Of a stretch of DNA of 62,703 nucleotides, positions 17,118-27,371 are shown piece after piece. A model generated the notes under the pieces. It did not search any database and was not told the DNA's origin. It worked only from the letters and a program-made list of their open reading frames with translations. The stretch spans positions 1 to 62,703 of the forward strand of contig CAKRRF010000013.1 of assembly GCA_934394985.1 (NCBI GenBank), read 5' to 3'. Numbering within the stretch: the stretch's first letter is position 1; the number at the start of each line of letters is the position of its first letter. The translations under genes were made by a program, and so were the position numbers. Source of the stretch: an uncultured Marvinbryantia sp. GTDB taxonomy: Bacteria > Bacillota > Clostridia > Lachnospirales > Lachnospiraceae.

Positions 17118-19787
17118 TTACCATCTGTTTTTCAGTCTGTTCTGTAAACGGTTTAACACATTCAATGCCTCAATCGGTGTCAGTGTGGAAATCTCGATTT
17201 CTTTCAGTTCATTCAGTACATCTTCGTCACTGACCGTATCCATTAACGTCATTTGCTCCAGATCTACCTGATCGTATTTCTGAACCTTGTTTCTGGATTT
17301 TTTCTCCTGGGCAATTTCGCTGACTGATTCGGTAATATCTGCATCGCTGAGTTCCTGCACCAGTTCTTTGGCCCGCTCAATCACACTGTCCGGTACACCT
17401 GCCAGCTTGGCTACCTGAATACCATAGCTCTTATCGGCACCGCCCTTGACAATTTTACGTAAAAATACGATATCATCGCCTTTCTCTTTGACGGCAATGC
17501 AATAATTATTTACATTAGACAGCTTTCCTTCCAGCTCCGTCAGTTCGTGATAGTGGGTGGCAAACAGCGTTTTTGCACCAAGAAGTTTTGGATTGCTGAT
17601 ATGTTCTACCACAGCCCATGCAATACTCAGTCCATCGAAGGTACTGGTGCCGCGCCCGATCTCATCTAAAATCAAAAGGCTGTTTGCTGTGGCATTTCTC
17701 AAAATATTTGCCACTTCTGTCATCTCCACCATAAAGGTACTCTGACCGGAGGCCAGGTCATCAGAAGCTCCCACTCGTGTAAAAATACGGTCTACAATGC
17801 CTATCTTTGCACTGGATGCAGGAACAAAGGAACCGATCTGTGCCATCAGTACGATCAGTGCAGTCTGACGCATATAGGTAGATTTACCCGCCATATTCGG
17901 CCCGGTAATGATAGAAATACGATTTTTGCCATTATCCAGCATGGTATCATTTGCAATAAACATATCATGGTCAATCATCTTTTCTACTACCGGATGGCGA
18001 CCGTCTTTGATCTGAATCAGACCCTTTGTATTCATTTTCGGACAAACATAGTTGTTACGTTCAGCCACCAGTGACAGGGAAGCGAACACATCCAGCGCAG
18101 CGATCGCTTTTGCTGTTTTCTGGATACGGACAATTTCTGCACCAAGCCGGTCTCTGACTTCACAGAAAAGATTGTATTCCAGAGCTACCAGCTTATCTTC
18201 TGCACCCAGAATCATATCCTCCAGTTCCTTAAGTTCTGGTGTGATATAACGTTCTGCATTGGTAAGTGTCTGCTTTCGTGTATAACGATCCGGTACCATA
18301 TCCTTATAGGAATTGGTTACCTCCAGGCAATAACCAAATACCTTACTGTATTTGATTTTCAGAGTTTTGATGCCGGTAGCTTCACGTTCCTTTGCCTCCA
18401 ACTGTGCAATCCATGTTTTTCCTTCTGTTTTGGCATTTCGAAGACGATCAACATCTTCATGAAAGCCTGTTTTTATGATATCTCCGTCTCTGACAGAAAT
18501 CGGTGGTTCCTCCATAATCGCATGATCGATTAGCTCATATAGATCCTGAAGCGGATCCAGATCGACCTGAATCGCCTTTAGAAGATCACCCTGAAAATCG
18601 TCAAGAAGACACCGTATAGCCGGAAGCATTTCCAGAGAGCTTTTAAATGCAATCAGATCTCTCGGGTTGGCAGACTGGTAGCTGATTTTACTGATCAGAC
18701 GTTCCAGATCATAGACCGGATTCAGATATTCCCGGATCTCTTCTCTTGCGATCGCATTCTGATTCAGCTCTCCAATGGCCTTCTGACGTTTTTCGATCTC
18801 TTCCAGATCAATCAACGGCTGTTCAATAAAGCTGCGGAGCATACGAGCTCCCATTGCTGTTTTTGTCTTATCCAGCACCCAGAGAAGGGAGCCTCTCTTC
18901 TGTTTTTCTCTTAAAGTCTCGCACAGTTCCAGGTTCCTTCGGCTGGAACTGTCAATCAACATATATTTCCCGGTAATATAAGGTGTCAGTCTGGTCAGAT
19001 TGGAAATATTGGTCTTCTGTGTCTCAATCAAATACTGAAGCAGCGCACCGGCTGCAATCACACCGCAGTCAAAGTCCTTCAGTCCCAGTCCTGACAGACT
19101 TCCTGTCTGAAAATGCTCCATTAACGCCTTTTTGCAGAGATCATCATCAAAGTACCAGCTGTCCAGTGAATAGACGGAAATTCCCAGACGGGTTCGATAG
19201 TCTTCCACATCTATACCGCTGACATAAAAAGAATGGTTACAGATAATTTCAGACGGCGCATAGCGTGAAATCTCATCATTCAGTTTTTTCGCAGTGTCTA
19301 CTTCTGTCACAAAGTATACTCCGGTGGTGATATCGGCCACAGAGATCCCGTATTTATCTGCTGTATACACAATAGACATCAGATAATTATTTTTTGTTTC
19401 ATCCAGCGCAAGGGCATCCAGAGTGGTTCCGGGAGTAACGATACGGATCACTTCCCGCTTTACAATACCTTTGGCTGTTTTCGGATCTTCTACCTGCTCA
19501 CAGATTGCCACTTTATATCCTTTGGATACCAGTTTATTTAAATAACCGTCTACTGCGTGAAAAGGAATACCGCACATGGGAGCACGCTCATCCATTCCGC
19601 AGTTTTTACCGGTCAATGTAATCTCGAGTTCCCTGGATGCAGTAATGGCATCATCAAAGAACATTTCGTAAAAGTCACCCAGTCGGTAAAACAGTATACA
19701 GTCCTTATATTCTTCCTTTGTTTTCAGGTACTGCTGCATCATGGGTGTCATTTTATTTTTTGCTTCATCCATAATCGTATTATTCAT
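17118..19787 (-). CDS. mutS: DNA mismatch recognition ATPase MutS
   Basis: MutS binds mispaired DNA and signals to MutL. Domain I carries the mismatch-reading FYEMF motif. The C-terminal ATPase domain has the Walker A segment GPNMAGKSTYMRQTA, then DDLASGQSTFMVEM and the Walker B LILDEIGRGTSTFDG. Several upstream in-frame ATGs exist. The one at 19787 has AAAGGA five bases away and gives 889 residues. The start overlaps the end of the upstream fusion gene by 8 bases, suggesting coupled translation. Confidence 0.97.
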   Translation of the reverse strand: MNNTIMDEAKNKMTPMMQQYLKTKEEYKDCILFYRLGDFYEMFFDDAITASRELEITLTGKNCGMDERAPMCGIPFHAVDGYLNKLVSKGYKVAICEQVEDPKTAKGIVKREVIRIVTPGTTLDALALDETKNNYLMSIVYTADKYGISVADITTGVYFVTEVDTAKKLNDEISRYAPSEIICNHSFYVSGIDVEDYRTRLGISVYSLDSWYFDDDLCKKALMEHFQTGSLSGLGLKDFDCGVIAAGALLQYLIETQKTNISNLTRLTPYITGKYMLIDSSSRRNLELCETLREKQKRGSLLWVLDKTKTAMGARMLRSFIEQPLIDLEEIEKRQKAIGELNQNAIAREEIREYLNPVYDLERLISKISYQSANPRDLIAFKSSLEMLPAIRCLLDDFQGDLLKAIQVDLDPLQDLYELIDHAIMEEPPISVRDGDIIKTGFHEDVDRLRNAKTEGKTWIAQLEAKEREATGIKTLKIKYSKVFGYCLEVTNSYKDMVPDRYTRKQTLTNAERYITPELKELEDMILGAEDKLVALEYNLFCEVRDRLGAEIVRIQKTAKAIAALDVFASLSLVAERNNYVCPKMNTKGLIQIKDGRHPVVEKMIDHDMFIANDTMLDNGKNRISIITGPNMAGKSTYMRQTALIVLMAQIGSFVPASSAKIGIVDRIFTRVGASDDLASGQSTFMVEMTEVANILRNATANSLLILDEIGRGTSTFDGLSIAWAVVEHISNPKLLGAKTLFATHYHELTELEGKLSNVNNYCIAVKEKGDDIVFLRKIVKGGADKSYGIQVAKLAGVPDSVIERAKELVQELSDADITESVSEIAQEKKSRNKVQKYDQVDLEQMTLMDTVSDEDVLNELKEIEISTLTPIEALNVLNRLQNRLKNRW

Positions 19788-21756
19788 GTTCATCCTTTGT
19801 TGTTTCACATATTTCTCCCATATAATAAAAGCCCTTACATTCTACCAGATGTACATCTACGATTTTACCGGTCAGATCCGGTGTACCCGGAAAATGTACC
19901 AGAAGATTATTGCTTAAACGCCCTGTCATCAGAGATGCATCATGATCATTGATTTCCTCTACCAGTACCGGAAGTGTCTGACCGGTGAGGCGGGCAGATT
20001 CTTTTCTTGAGATTTCCTGTACTTCTTTTAAGAGGCGGTCAAAACGTGGCTTGACGATCTCTTCCGGCACCTGATCCTCCATTTTGGCAGCAGGCGTACC
20101 GGTTCGTTTGGAGTAAATAAAAGTAAATGCGCTGTCATAGCGTACTTTTCTTACCACATCCAGCGTTTCTTCAAAGTCTTCTTCTGTCTCACCAGGGAAG
20201 CCGACGATGATATCGGTAGTCAGAGAAATATCCGGAATCGCCTTCTTTAATTTTTCAACCAGAGTCAGATACTGCTCTTTATCGTAATGGCGGTTCATGA
20301 TTTTTAACAGTCTGCTGCTTCCGGATTGAAGGGGCAGATGCATATGTTTACAGATCTTTTTGGAATGAGCCATCACATCAATCAGTTCATCTGATAAATC
20401 CTTTGGATGCGAAGTCATAAATCGGATACGCTGAAGTCCTTCTATTTTTTCCACTTCCTGAAGAAGCTGTGCAAAAGTCATCGGATGTTCCAGATTCTTT
20501 CCATAGGAATTGACATTCTGCCCAAGAAGCATGACTTCCACTACTCCGTCAGCTACCAGGCGCTCAATTTCACGAATAATATCTCTTGGCTCTCTGCTTC
20601 GTTCCCTTCCCCGTACATATGGCACAATACAATAGCTGCAGAAATTATTGCAGCCAAACATAATGTTCACACCGGACTTAAACGGGTACTTTCGCTCTAC
20701 CGGAAGATCTTCCACAATCTTTGTGGTATCCTTCCAGACATCGATGACCATATGATTTGTAGTCAGACGCTGATAAATCAGTTCTGCAAATTTGTAAATA
20801 TTATGGGTTCCAAAAATCAGGTCAACAAAACGGTAGCTTTTTTTCAGCTTTTCCACCACTTCCGTTTCCTGCATCATACAGCCACAAAGTGCAATCAGCA
20901 TATGGGGATGTTTTTTCTTGAAACCTCCAAGAACGCCCAGTCTTCCATAAACGCGGAGATTCGCATTTTCTCTGACTGTACAGGTATTGTAGATCACAAA
21001 GTCTGCGTCTTCTCCTTCTACCAGCCGATAACCGATTTTTTCCAGAATACCGGCAAGTTTTTCGCTGTCTCTGGCATTCATCTGACAGCCAAAGGTGATC
21101 GGTGAAGCAGTCAGAGGCCGTCCCAGTTCACTTGACAGCTCAGCAACTTTTTCCCGACATTTTTCCATAAAATAATACTGACGTTCCGGTTCCTTCTTTG
21201 GAATGATTTCTCCATACATGGCAGATTCTGTCACAAGAAGCTCCGGAGCCACATCATATGGACCGGATGGAATCTGCTCAAATACCTGAAAATCAAAAGC
21301 AATGGCTACGGTGGTCATATCAGGATGTGCAGCGAGAAAACGGTCATAAAATCCCTGACCATATCCGCAGCGATGGCGATTTTTATCAAATCCTACGCCC
21401 GGAACAATCAGAAATGCATCTTCTTCTGTTGCCTCGATTTCAGTGACAGGCTCCGGAATATCATAATACCCAGGTGCCAGATCCTCATAGGATGTTATAT
21501 AATAGTATTTCATAGTGCCGTGACCGGTTACTTTTGGTGCAGCAGTCTTTTTTCCCATGGCCCATGCCGCCTCGAGCATTGGTCGTACAGACACTTCCCC
21601 TTTACAGTCCATATAAACAAAAATAGTGTCGGCATTTTGAAATGCCGGCAGCTCAATAATTTTCTGATTAATCAGTTGACTTTTTTTCTCCAGTTCCTGT
21701 GGATCAGAAGTCTTTCTCAACTGAAAGACTTTTTTTCTAATTTCCTTTTTTTCCAT
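19780..21756 (-). CDS. miaB: Fusion of 5-formyltetrahydrofolate cyclo-ligase and MiaB methylthiotransferase
   Basis: One uninterrupted frame of 658 residues encodes two enzymes. Residues 1-185 match 5-formyl-THF cyclo-ligase, which makes 5,10-methenyl-THF with ATP, including [20 protein letters not shown] (119-138). Residues from about 190 are a full MiaB, which adds the 2-methylthio group to i6A37 of tRNA. It has N-terminal cluster cysteines C224, C259 and C293, radical-SAM cysteines C369, C373 and C376 (CNNFCSYC), and a C-terminal TRAM domain. The ATG at 21756 has GGAG six bases upstream. No convincing internal ribosome-binding site precedes the MiaB part. Downstream mutS, mutL and miaA are in the same operon. 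Confidence 0.9.
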   Translation of the reverse strand: MEKKEIRKKVFQLRKTSDPQELEKKSQLINQKIIELPAFQNADTIFVYMDCKGEVSVRPMLEAAWAMGKKTAAPKVTGHGTMKYYYITSYEDLAPGYYDIPEPVTEIEATEEDAFLIVPGVGFDKNRHRCGYGQGFYDRFLAAHPDMTTVAIAFDFQVFEQIPSGPYDVAPELLVTESAMYGEIIPKKEPERQYYFMEKCREKVAELSSELGRPLTASPITFGCQMNARDSEKLAGILEKIGYRLVEGEDADFVIYNTCTVRENANLRVYGRLGVLGGFKKKHPHMLIALCGCMMQETEVVEKLKKSYRFVDLIFGTHNIYKFAELIYQRLTTNHMVIDVWKDTTKIVEDLPVERKYPFKSGVNIMFGCNNFCSYCIVPYVRGRERSREPRDIIREIERLVADGVVEVMLLGQNVNSYGKNLEHPMTFAQLLQEVEKIEGLQRIRFMTSHPKDLSDELIDVMAHSKKICKHMHLPLQSGSSRLLKIMNRHYDKEQYLTLVEKLKKAIPDISLTTDIIVGFPGETEEDFEETLDVVRKVRYDSAFTFIYSKRTGTPAAKMEDQVPEEIVKPRFDRLLKEVQEISRKESARLTGQTLPVLVEEINDHDASLMTGRLSNNLLVHFPGTPDLTGKIVDVHLVECKGFYYMGEICETTKDEHE

Positions 21757-21973
21757 ATTTTGCTCCGTATTTTTCACCCAGATTTACGATGGTTCCATCT
21801 TTTTCTTTGATATCAATATTGTCCAGCTGAGATTTCAGGTTGGCACGAAATGCAGCAATATATTCTGCACGAAGTACCTGCTGCTCCATTTTTTCTTCTT
21901 CGGTCAGCCCTTCTGCTTTTGCTTTATGTGCAAGTTCATTGATACGCGCAATTTGTTTTTCTGAAACTCCCAT
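21737..21973 (-). CDS. DUF896 family small protein (YnzC-like)
   Basis: The 78-residue protein has the helical-hairpin pattern of DUF896, including [18 protein letters not shown] and [17 protein letters not shown]. In Bacillus the related YnzC/YneA-operon proteins are small cytosolic proteins of unsettled function. Its 3' end overlaps the start of the fusion gene by about 20 bases, and it follows proB by 15 bases. Confidence 0.9.
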   Translation of the reverse strand: MGVSEKQIARINELAHKAKAEGLTEEEKMEQQVLRAEYIAAFRANLKSQLDNIDIKEKDGTIVNLGEKYGAKYGKKGN

Positions 21974-21988
21974 AGTTCCTCCTGTCTG

Positions 21989-22834
21989 TTATTTGTTCAT
22001 TTTATGCAGATATTCCTCCAGAGAAAAGGTGTGGTCTTTTTTCCCTACAAACAGAGTTCCCAGATCTTTACCCTGAAGAATCTTATGAATAATATGAAAA
22101 TCTTTTCCGTTGGCAATCATCATATCTGCTCCGGAAGAAGTGACAATTCTGGCAGCTGACAGCTTGGTAGTCATGCCCCCTGTACCAACCAGACTGGTTG
22201 TGTCTTTGCCCATTTTCATCATATCGTCTGTTAAATTTTTTACTACATGGATAAATTCTGCATTCGGATTTCGATGAGGATCATCTGTAAATAATCCATC
22301 AATATCCGACAGCAGAATCAGTAAATCAGCACCCACCAGCGATGCAACCAGTGCCGACAGCGTGTCGTTGTCACCAAACTGAATTTCATAGGTAGATACC
22401 GTGTCATTTTCATTTACAATCGGGATTGCATCCAGCTTCAACAATTCCTCAAATGTGTTGAAAGCATTATTTCTGCTCTCATCATTAAAAATAGTATCTT
22501 TGGTCATTAAAACCTGTGCAGCCATATGACCATATTCAGAAAACAGCTTCTGATAAATCATCATCAGCTGTGCCTGTCCAATTGCAGCACAGGCCTGCTT
22601 TTCTTCCAGCCGCTGAGGCTTCTGATTAAATCCGGCAGTCTGACTTCCCACTGCAATTGCACCGGAAGAAACCAGAATGACGTCTTTTCCCATATTTTTT
22701 ATATTACATATCTCACGAATCAGGATCTCCAGCTTCGTCAGATCCAGCGCACCGGTCTTTGGATGCGTCAGAGAAGAAGATCCGATCTTAATAATGATTC
22801 TGTTTTTATTTTTTAATGTTTCACGGACATTCAA
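21989..22834 (-). CDS. proB: Glutamate 5-kinase
   Basis: ProB phosphorylates glutamate as the first step to proline. The amino acid kinase domain shows KIGSSSLT near the N-terminus, VSSGAIAVG, NENDTVST and FGDNDTLSALVA. At 281 residues it lacks the C-terminal PUA domain of the E. coli protein, as in many Gram-positives. The start is a TTG at 22834 with GGAGG eight bases upstream. No proA is adjacent, so the next enzyme must be encoded elsewhere. Confidence 0.95.
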   Translation of the reverse strand: MNVRETLKNKNRIIIKIGSSSLTHPKTGALDLTKLEILIREICNIKNMGKDVILVSSGAIAVGSQTAGFNQKPQRLEEKQACAAIGQAQLMMIYQKLFSEYGHMAAQVLMTKDTIFNDESRNNAFNTFEELLKLDAIPIVNENDTVSTYEIQFGDNDTLSALVASLVGADLLILLSDIDGLFTDDPHRNPNAEFIHVVKNLTDDMMKMGKDTTSLVGTGGMTTKLSAARIVTSSGADMMIANGKDFHIIHKILQGKDLGTLFVGKKDHTFSLEEYLHKMNK

Positions 22835-22854
22835 CCGTTTATCCTCCTGCCTGA

Positions 22855-24540
22855 TTATAAAAATCTGATTTTTTTCAAAATTGCAATGAGAGCAGTCCCC
22901 TTCGGTAATGCCTCAATCTCTGATTCCCGAATACCTTTCAGACGGATCAGGAAAAATCCATATACCAGAACCGCAATGAGAACTGCCAGCAGAACTGCAA
23001 CTGCGTTGGCTATATAAGTAAGCGTATAAGAAGGATCCTTTCCTCCGGCCAGAAGAATCAGATGATCCACGCTCCAATAGACAGCCATGCAGGCAATGCC
23101 CATAAAAGCGGAAGAAATCAGAGGAATAATAAAGGTTTTGGGTATTTCCTGACGATAATGCAGATGTCGTCTGATCGCCATGGAATTGAGTGCACACACG
23201 ATAAAAGCAAAGAGTGTGTTGGCATATACCACTCCGTAAATATTCAGATTAAATTTCTTTAAAAACAGGATCAGCGCGATCACATGTATCACAAGTGCAA
23301 TGGCACTGTTCTTCACCGGTTCTCTCATGCGGCTCATACCCTGAAGAACAGCAGTGGAAAGTGTGGAGATCGCAAATAGCACGATCATCAGTCCACCGGC
23401 CTGCATGATACTTGCCGGAAGTCTGTGACTGTCGCGGAATAACAGCTGCATAATTGGTGAAGCAAGTGCTGCAAGTCCTACGGCACATGGAATTGTAATA
23501 ATCATGGTATAACGCATGGTGGTACGTATTTTTATTTTGGCATCACGGTAATCTCCGTTAATCATTGCTGCTGACAGCGACGGAACTACAGACGGAGCCA
23601 GTGAAGAAGCCAGCACCAGAGGTACATTCATCAGAACATAAAATTTACCGCTGTAGATACCATAAATAATCGTATATTGCTCCTTCGTGTAACCCTGGCC
23701 GGCCAGAATCGTGTTAAAAATAGACTGATCCAGAGTCGGTGTAATATTATAGATCAGAGTACTCAGTACAACAGGCAAAATAGTGGCAATAATGGCCACA
23801 TAAATCGCCTGATTAGATTCCGTTTTCTTCGTCTGATCATGACGGAGATGCCTGCGATTGGACTTCTGAAAAATACCATATACGATAACCAGAAAAACAA
23901 GAGCAACTGCGACACTGATCACAGTACCAGCAGTACCGCCTGCTGCCCCAAGTGCCGGACCCATCGACGGATTATCTCCTGCAATGGATACTCCATAGTG
24001 AAATAAAATAGCTGCTGCTATCACTGACACGAAAGCATTCACGATCTGTTCAATGATCTGGGATACCGCAGTAGGTACCATGGATTCATGACCCTGAAAA
24101 TATCCACGGAAAACACCGGCAATGGCAAAAATAAAGATCGCTGGTGATAACACACGCAGTGCATAGGAAGCATAATCAACTTTCATGATATTACCACAGA
24201 TCACTCCAGCCAGGAAGAAGGTCAGAAGGGACATCACCCCTCCTGCAATCACAGAAAAACGCATGGCACAGCGAAATACCTTCTGTGCATTTTTATACTG
24301 TCCCTGATGAAGCCGTTCTGAAACCAGCTTGGATACTGCCAGAGGCAGGCTGAAAGTGGAAATCATCAGCAGAATCGTATAGATCTGATTGGCAGTGGTA
24401 TAATAACCATTTCCCTCGTCTCCCAGTATATTGGTCAGGGGAATACGATATATCATTCCGATCACTCTGGCAATAATGGACGCCACAGCAAGAATGGTAC
24501 CCTGCACTAAATAATTCGATTTGTTTTCTTTCTTTTCCAC
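22855..24540 (-). CDS. SpoVB/MurJ-family polysaccharide or lipid flippase
   Basis: This 561-residue membrane protein with about 14 hydrophobic segments belongs to the MOP superfamily. The N-terminal GTILAVASIIARVIGMIYRI and later GYFQGHESMVPTAVSQIIEQ are typical of the SpoVB/YtgP (Amj-independent lipid II flippase) branch. It may move lipid-linked peptidoglycan precursors in vegetative cells or during spore cortex formation; sequence alone does not decide. The start is a GTG at 24540 with GGAGG upstream. It is 20 bases upstream of proB in the same direction. Confidence 0.85.
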   Translation of the reverse strand: MEKKENKSNYLVQGTILAVASIIARVIGMIYRIPLTNILGDEGNGYYTTANQIYTILLMISTFSLPLAVSKLVSERLHQGQYKNAQKVFRCAMRFSVIAGGVMSLLTFFLAGVICGNIMKVDYASYALRVLSPAIFIFAIAGVFRGYFQGHESMVPTAVSQIIEQIVNAFVSVIAAAILFHYGVSIAGDNPSMGPALGAAGGTAGTVISVAVALVFLVIVYGIFQKSNRRHLRHDQTKKTESNQAIYVAIIATILPVVLSTLIYNITPTLDQSIFNTILAGQGYTKEQYTIIYGIYSGKFYVLMNVPLVLASSLAPSVVPSLSAAMINGDYRDAKIKIRTTMRYTMIITIPCAVGLAALASPIMQLLFRDSHRLPASIMQAGGLMIVLFAISTLSTAVLQGMSRMREPVKNSAIALVIHVIALILFLKKFNLNIYGVVYANTLFAFIVCALNSMAIRRHLHYRQEIPKTFIIPLISSAFMGIACMAVYWSVDHLILLAGGKDPSYTLTYIANAVAVLLAVLIAVLVYGFFLIRLKGIRESEIEALPKGTALIAILKKIRFL

Positions 24541-24591
24541 TTAGCCTTGTCCTCCATGTTACTTTTCATTACATTTCATTTTATTTGTATA

Positions 24592-25824
24592 TTATTCAAA
24601 ACTTGTGTCGTCTTTTCTGGTATCCTGTACAATACATACCCAGGTTTTTCCCTGGTTCACAGCAATTTCATTTCCCTCTGCATCATAATATCTGGCAGGA
24701 CCCCAGTCTGAATCTTTTACCCAGGTAGCATGTTCATAGGTGCCTTTCGTAAACAGAATGGCATCTCCGCCTGAGTTGGTATTGATATTCAGATATCCAT
24801 GATCATCGTAATTCTGAATCTGGCAGTACTGAATAATCACGTTATCTACACTCAGCTGATCACCAGTAGTATCATCGATCTGCGCTGCACCGGCAGAACG
24901 ATCCGGGTATTCGCTTCTCAGATATTTTTCTGTTTCTGCGTCATAATCAAAGGTCGGATAGTTCGTGTACAGGTGCGGAACAATATGGGTTGCTGTTCCT
25001 TCCGGATAGGTCACGGTCTCACCGTCTGCTGCAAATTTGAAATGTCCGGTATAATCATTATCCAGTTCCATATTGTATTCTTTGCGTTCGATACCTTTTA
25101 AGATACCTTCCCCACTGGTATAACAGTTGTGTGGTGCCACACGGTCAGCGGAACGGAAGAATACGTCTTCTCCGGCATATCCATTCAGCTCACCGACAGA
25201 ATCCTGATACTGAAGGCCACTGATATTGTTTACCATATCAGAATTTAACAGATCATAGGCATAGACAGCCTGTCCGTAATGTACATAAATCGCATCAAAT
25301 TCCAGTGCCCAGTCGATATAATAGTCACGGCAGCTTCTGACAGGACCAATTTTATCCAGTCCTTCTACGGTATCATAAATCGCCATCATACGGGTAATCT
25401 CGCCTTCTACCGGTGCCTCATAAATCACAGAAGCTTTTTCAATTCCGGACTGTGGAAGTGCATTGATGATATTATTGATCATAATGGCTACCGGACGCTG
25501 AAGGGCGATCTCAGCATCTGTAAGCTGTCCGGTAAGGTAACTGTGGATCTGTCCGTTTGCATCCGGTGTTTCTCTTTCCCCGCCGCCTCGCTGAATATCA
25601 GTACGAGGTGTCTGATACCAGGAATCAGAACTTCCGGCACTTTCGGACGAATCATCAGAGTATTCTTCGCTGTAAGAGCCATCATCATAGTATTCTTCAT
25701 TGTAGGAACCAATATCATAATAGGTTCCGTCATCATAATATTCTTCTGCGGATATCATCTGTCCGGATATCAGACAGGACATTGCAGATACACCGAGTAA
25801 GCATGCTGCCAGTTTCTTTCTCAT
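24592..25824 (-). CDS. Secreted DUF3048 (YerB-like) protein
   Basis: The 410-residue protein has a signal peptide (residues 1-26, basic start then hydrophobic core ending ISA). A Tyr/Asp/Glu/Ser-rich low-complexity stretch (about 27-65) follows, then the DUF3048 domain beginning near RPVAIMINN and containing GLDKIGPVRSCRDYYIDWALEFDAIYVHYG in pieces. YerB is a lipoprotein in Bacillus; here a cysteine lies in the hydrophobic core, but its lipobox is poor. Function is unknown. It is downstream of ybeY by 30 bases. Confidence 0.87.
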   Translation of the reverse strand: MRKKLAACLLGVSAMSCLISGQMISAEEYYDDGTYYDIGSYNEEYYDDGSYSEEYSDDSSESAGSSDSWYQTPRTDIQRGGGERETPDANGQIHSYLTGQLTDAEIALQRPVAIMINNIINALPQSGIEKASVIYEAPVEGEITRMMAIYDTVEGLDKIGPVRSCRDYYIDWALEFDAIYVHYGQAVYAYDLLNSDMVNNISGLQYQDSVGELNGYAGEDVFFRSADRVAPHNCYTSGEGILKGIERKEYNMELDNDYTGHFKFAADGETVTYPEGTATHIVPHLYTNYPTFDYDAETEKYLRSEYPDRSAGAAQIDDTTGDQLSVDNVIIQYCQIQNYDDHGYLNINTNSGGDAILFTKGTYEHATWVKDSDWGPARYYDAEGNEIAVNQGKTWVCIVQDTRKDDTSFE

Positions 25825-25854
25825 AGTTAGTGCCTCCTTTATTGAAAAGTTAAA

Positions 25855-26352
25855 TTAATCTCTGTTTATATGCAAAAGATTCAAAATATCTTTTTGCTTT
25901 TGTTCCATGATACCTGCTTCTGCCTCTGTCATATGATCGTAACCGATCAGATGATACATACTGTGTGCGACAAGAAACGCAAATTCACGAAGCTGAGAAT
26001 GTCCGTACTCTTCTGCCTGTGATTTTACATGATCTACAGAAATCACAATATCACCCAGCATCAGTTCACCGCTGTCAGGATCAAAGCTGTCCATTTCTTC
26101 TTCGAGAAAATCAAAGTCTCCCGGAACCGGAAACTGTGTCATAGGAAATGATAATACATCGGTTGCCCGGTCAATTCCACGCTGCTGCAGATTAATCTCA
26201 TGGATCTCACTGTCTGTAGTCAGAGTAAGGTCAACCGTTGCTTCATATGGACAGTCTTCCGCATCCAGTACGGCATTCATTACCCGGAAGGCCACCTCCT
26301 TACAATCAAACTGAAAATCATTGCTGCATTCTTCGGACAGATTCAGTGTCAT
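25855..26352 (-). CDS. ybeY: Endoribonuclease YbeY, rRNA maturation factor
   Basis: YbeY is a zinc-dependent RNase involved in 16S rRNA 3' processing and ribosome quality control. The metal site is visible as AHSMYHLIGYDHM, a variant of the usual HGxLHLxGYDH. The N-terminal RGIDRATDVLSFPM is also diagnostic. It has 165 residues. It starts 5 bases after phoH, its usual partner. Confidence 0.95.
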   Translation of the reverse strand: MTLNLSEECSNDFQFDCKEVAFRVMNAVLDAEDCPYEATVDLTLTTDSEIHEINLQQRGIDRATDVLSFPMTQFPVPGDFDFLEEEMDSFDPDSGELMLGDIVISVDHVKSQAEEYGHSQLREFAFLVAHSMYHLIGYDHMTEAEAGIMEQKQKDILNLLHINRD

Positions 26353-26357
26353 AATTC

Positions 26358-27371
26358 TTATCCTCTCTGATGTTCTGATGTATTTTTTGTTTTCCGGGAT
26401 GCTGTACGTCTGCTCTGCTTTGCTTCATAGTCATCGTATGCTTTTACAATCTTCTGTACAAGCGGATGGCGAACAACGTCTTTATTGGTAAGGGTGCAGA
26501 ATGAGATACCTTCCACCTTTCCAAGAACTTTCGATGCAACGTCAAGTCCCGACTGGGTACCGGACGGAAGATCCTTCTGTGTCATATCTCCGGTGACAAT
26601 AACCTTTGATCCGAATCCGATTCTGGTCAGAAACATTTTCATCTGAGCCGGAGTGGTATTTTGTGCTTCATCCAGAATAATATAAGCATTATCCAGTGTA
26701 CGGCCTCTCATATATGCAAGAGGTGCCACTTCAATCAGGCCTTTTTCCATATTTTTCTGAAAACTTTCCGGTCCCATGATCTGATATAAAGCATCATACA
26801 GCGGACGCAGATAAGGATCTACCTTACTTTGCAGATCACCCGGAAGAAATCCCAGCTTCTCCCCTGCTTCAATCGCAGGTCTTGTCAGAATAATCCTTGC
26901 CACTTCTTCATTTTTAAAAGCCTGAATCGCCATAGCCATGGCCAGATATGTTTTCCCTGTACCGGCAGGACCGATTCCGAAAACAATCATATTCTTACGA
27001 ATTGCATCGATATAGGCTTTCTGTCCAAGTGTCTTTGGTTTGATCTGTTTGCCATTGATAGTATGGCAGATACAGTCTTTATCTATCTCTACAATAGCTG
27101 ATTCCTGGTCTTCCATCGCCAGTGCCAGCACATAATCAACATTCTGTTCTGTAATGGTATTGCCGGCCTTTGCCAGTGTAGTCAGACTTTCAATTATCTG
27201 CGCAGCCTTTCGGGATGCATATTCATTACCAAGAACTTTTATATTTCCTTCTCTGGAAATAATTGTCACATGAAGTGTCTTTTCAATCCGCTTGACATGC
27301 TGGTCAAACTGACCAAATACATTTGCTTCCAGATTCGCCGGTATCGTTACCGCTGTTTCAATAATACTCAT
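26358..27371 (-). CDS. PhoH family ATPase
   Basis: PhoH-like proteins are cytosolic P-loop ATPases linked to RNA metabolism and often encoded next to YbeY. This 337-residue protein has a KH-like N-terminal part, Walker A GPAGTGKTYLAMAMA and Walker B-type IILDEAQNTTPAQMKMFLTR. Its start overlaps the end of yqfD by four bases (ATGA), indicating coupling within yqfC-yqfD-phoH-ybeY. Confidence 0.95.
   Translation of the reverse strand: MSIIETAVTIPANLEANVFGQFDQHVKRIEKTLHVTIISREGNIKVLGNEYASRKAAQIIESLTTLAKAGNTITEQNVDYVLALAMEDQESAIVEIDKDCICHTINGKQIKPKTLGQKAYIDAIRKNMIVFGIGPAGTGKTYLAMAMAIQAFKNEEVARIILTRPAIEAGEKLGFLPGDLQSKVDPYLRPLYDALYQIMGPESFQKNMEKGLIEVAPLAYMRGRTLDNAYIILDEAQNTTPAQMKMFLTRIGFGSKVIVTGDMTQKDLPSGTQSGLDVASKVLGKVEGISFCTLTNKDVVRHPLVQKIVKAYDDYEAKQSRRTASRKTKNTSEHQRG

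Noticed and set aside
21150..21210. Frameshift or separate miaB start inside the fusion gene
   Set aside because: The frame is continuous, and no ribosome-binding site at proper spacing precedes the internal ATG; a sequencing error cannot be fully excluded.
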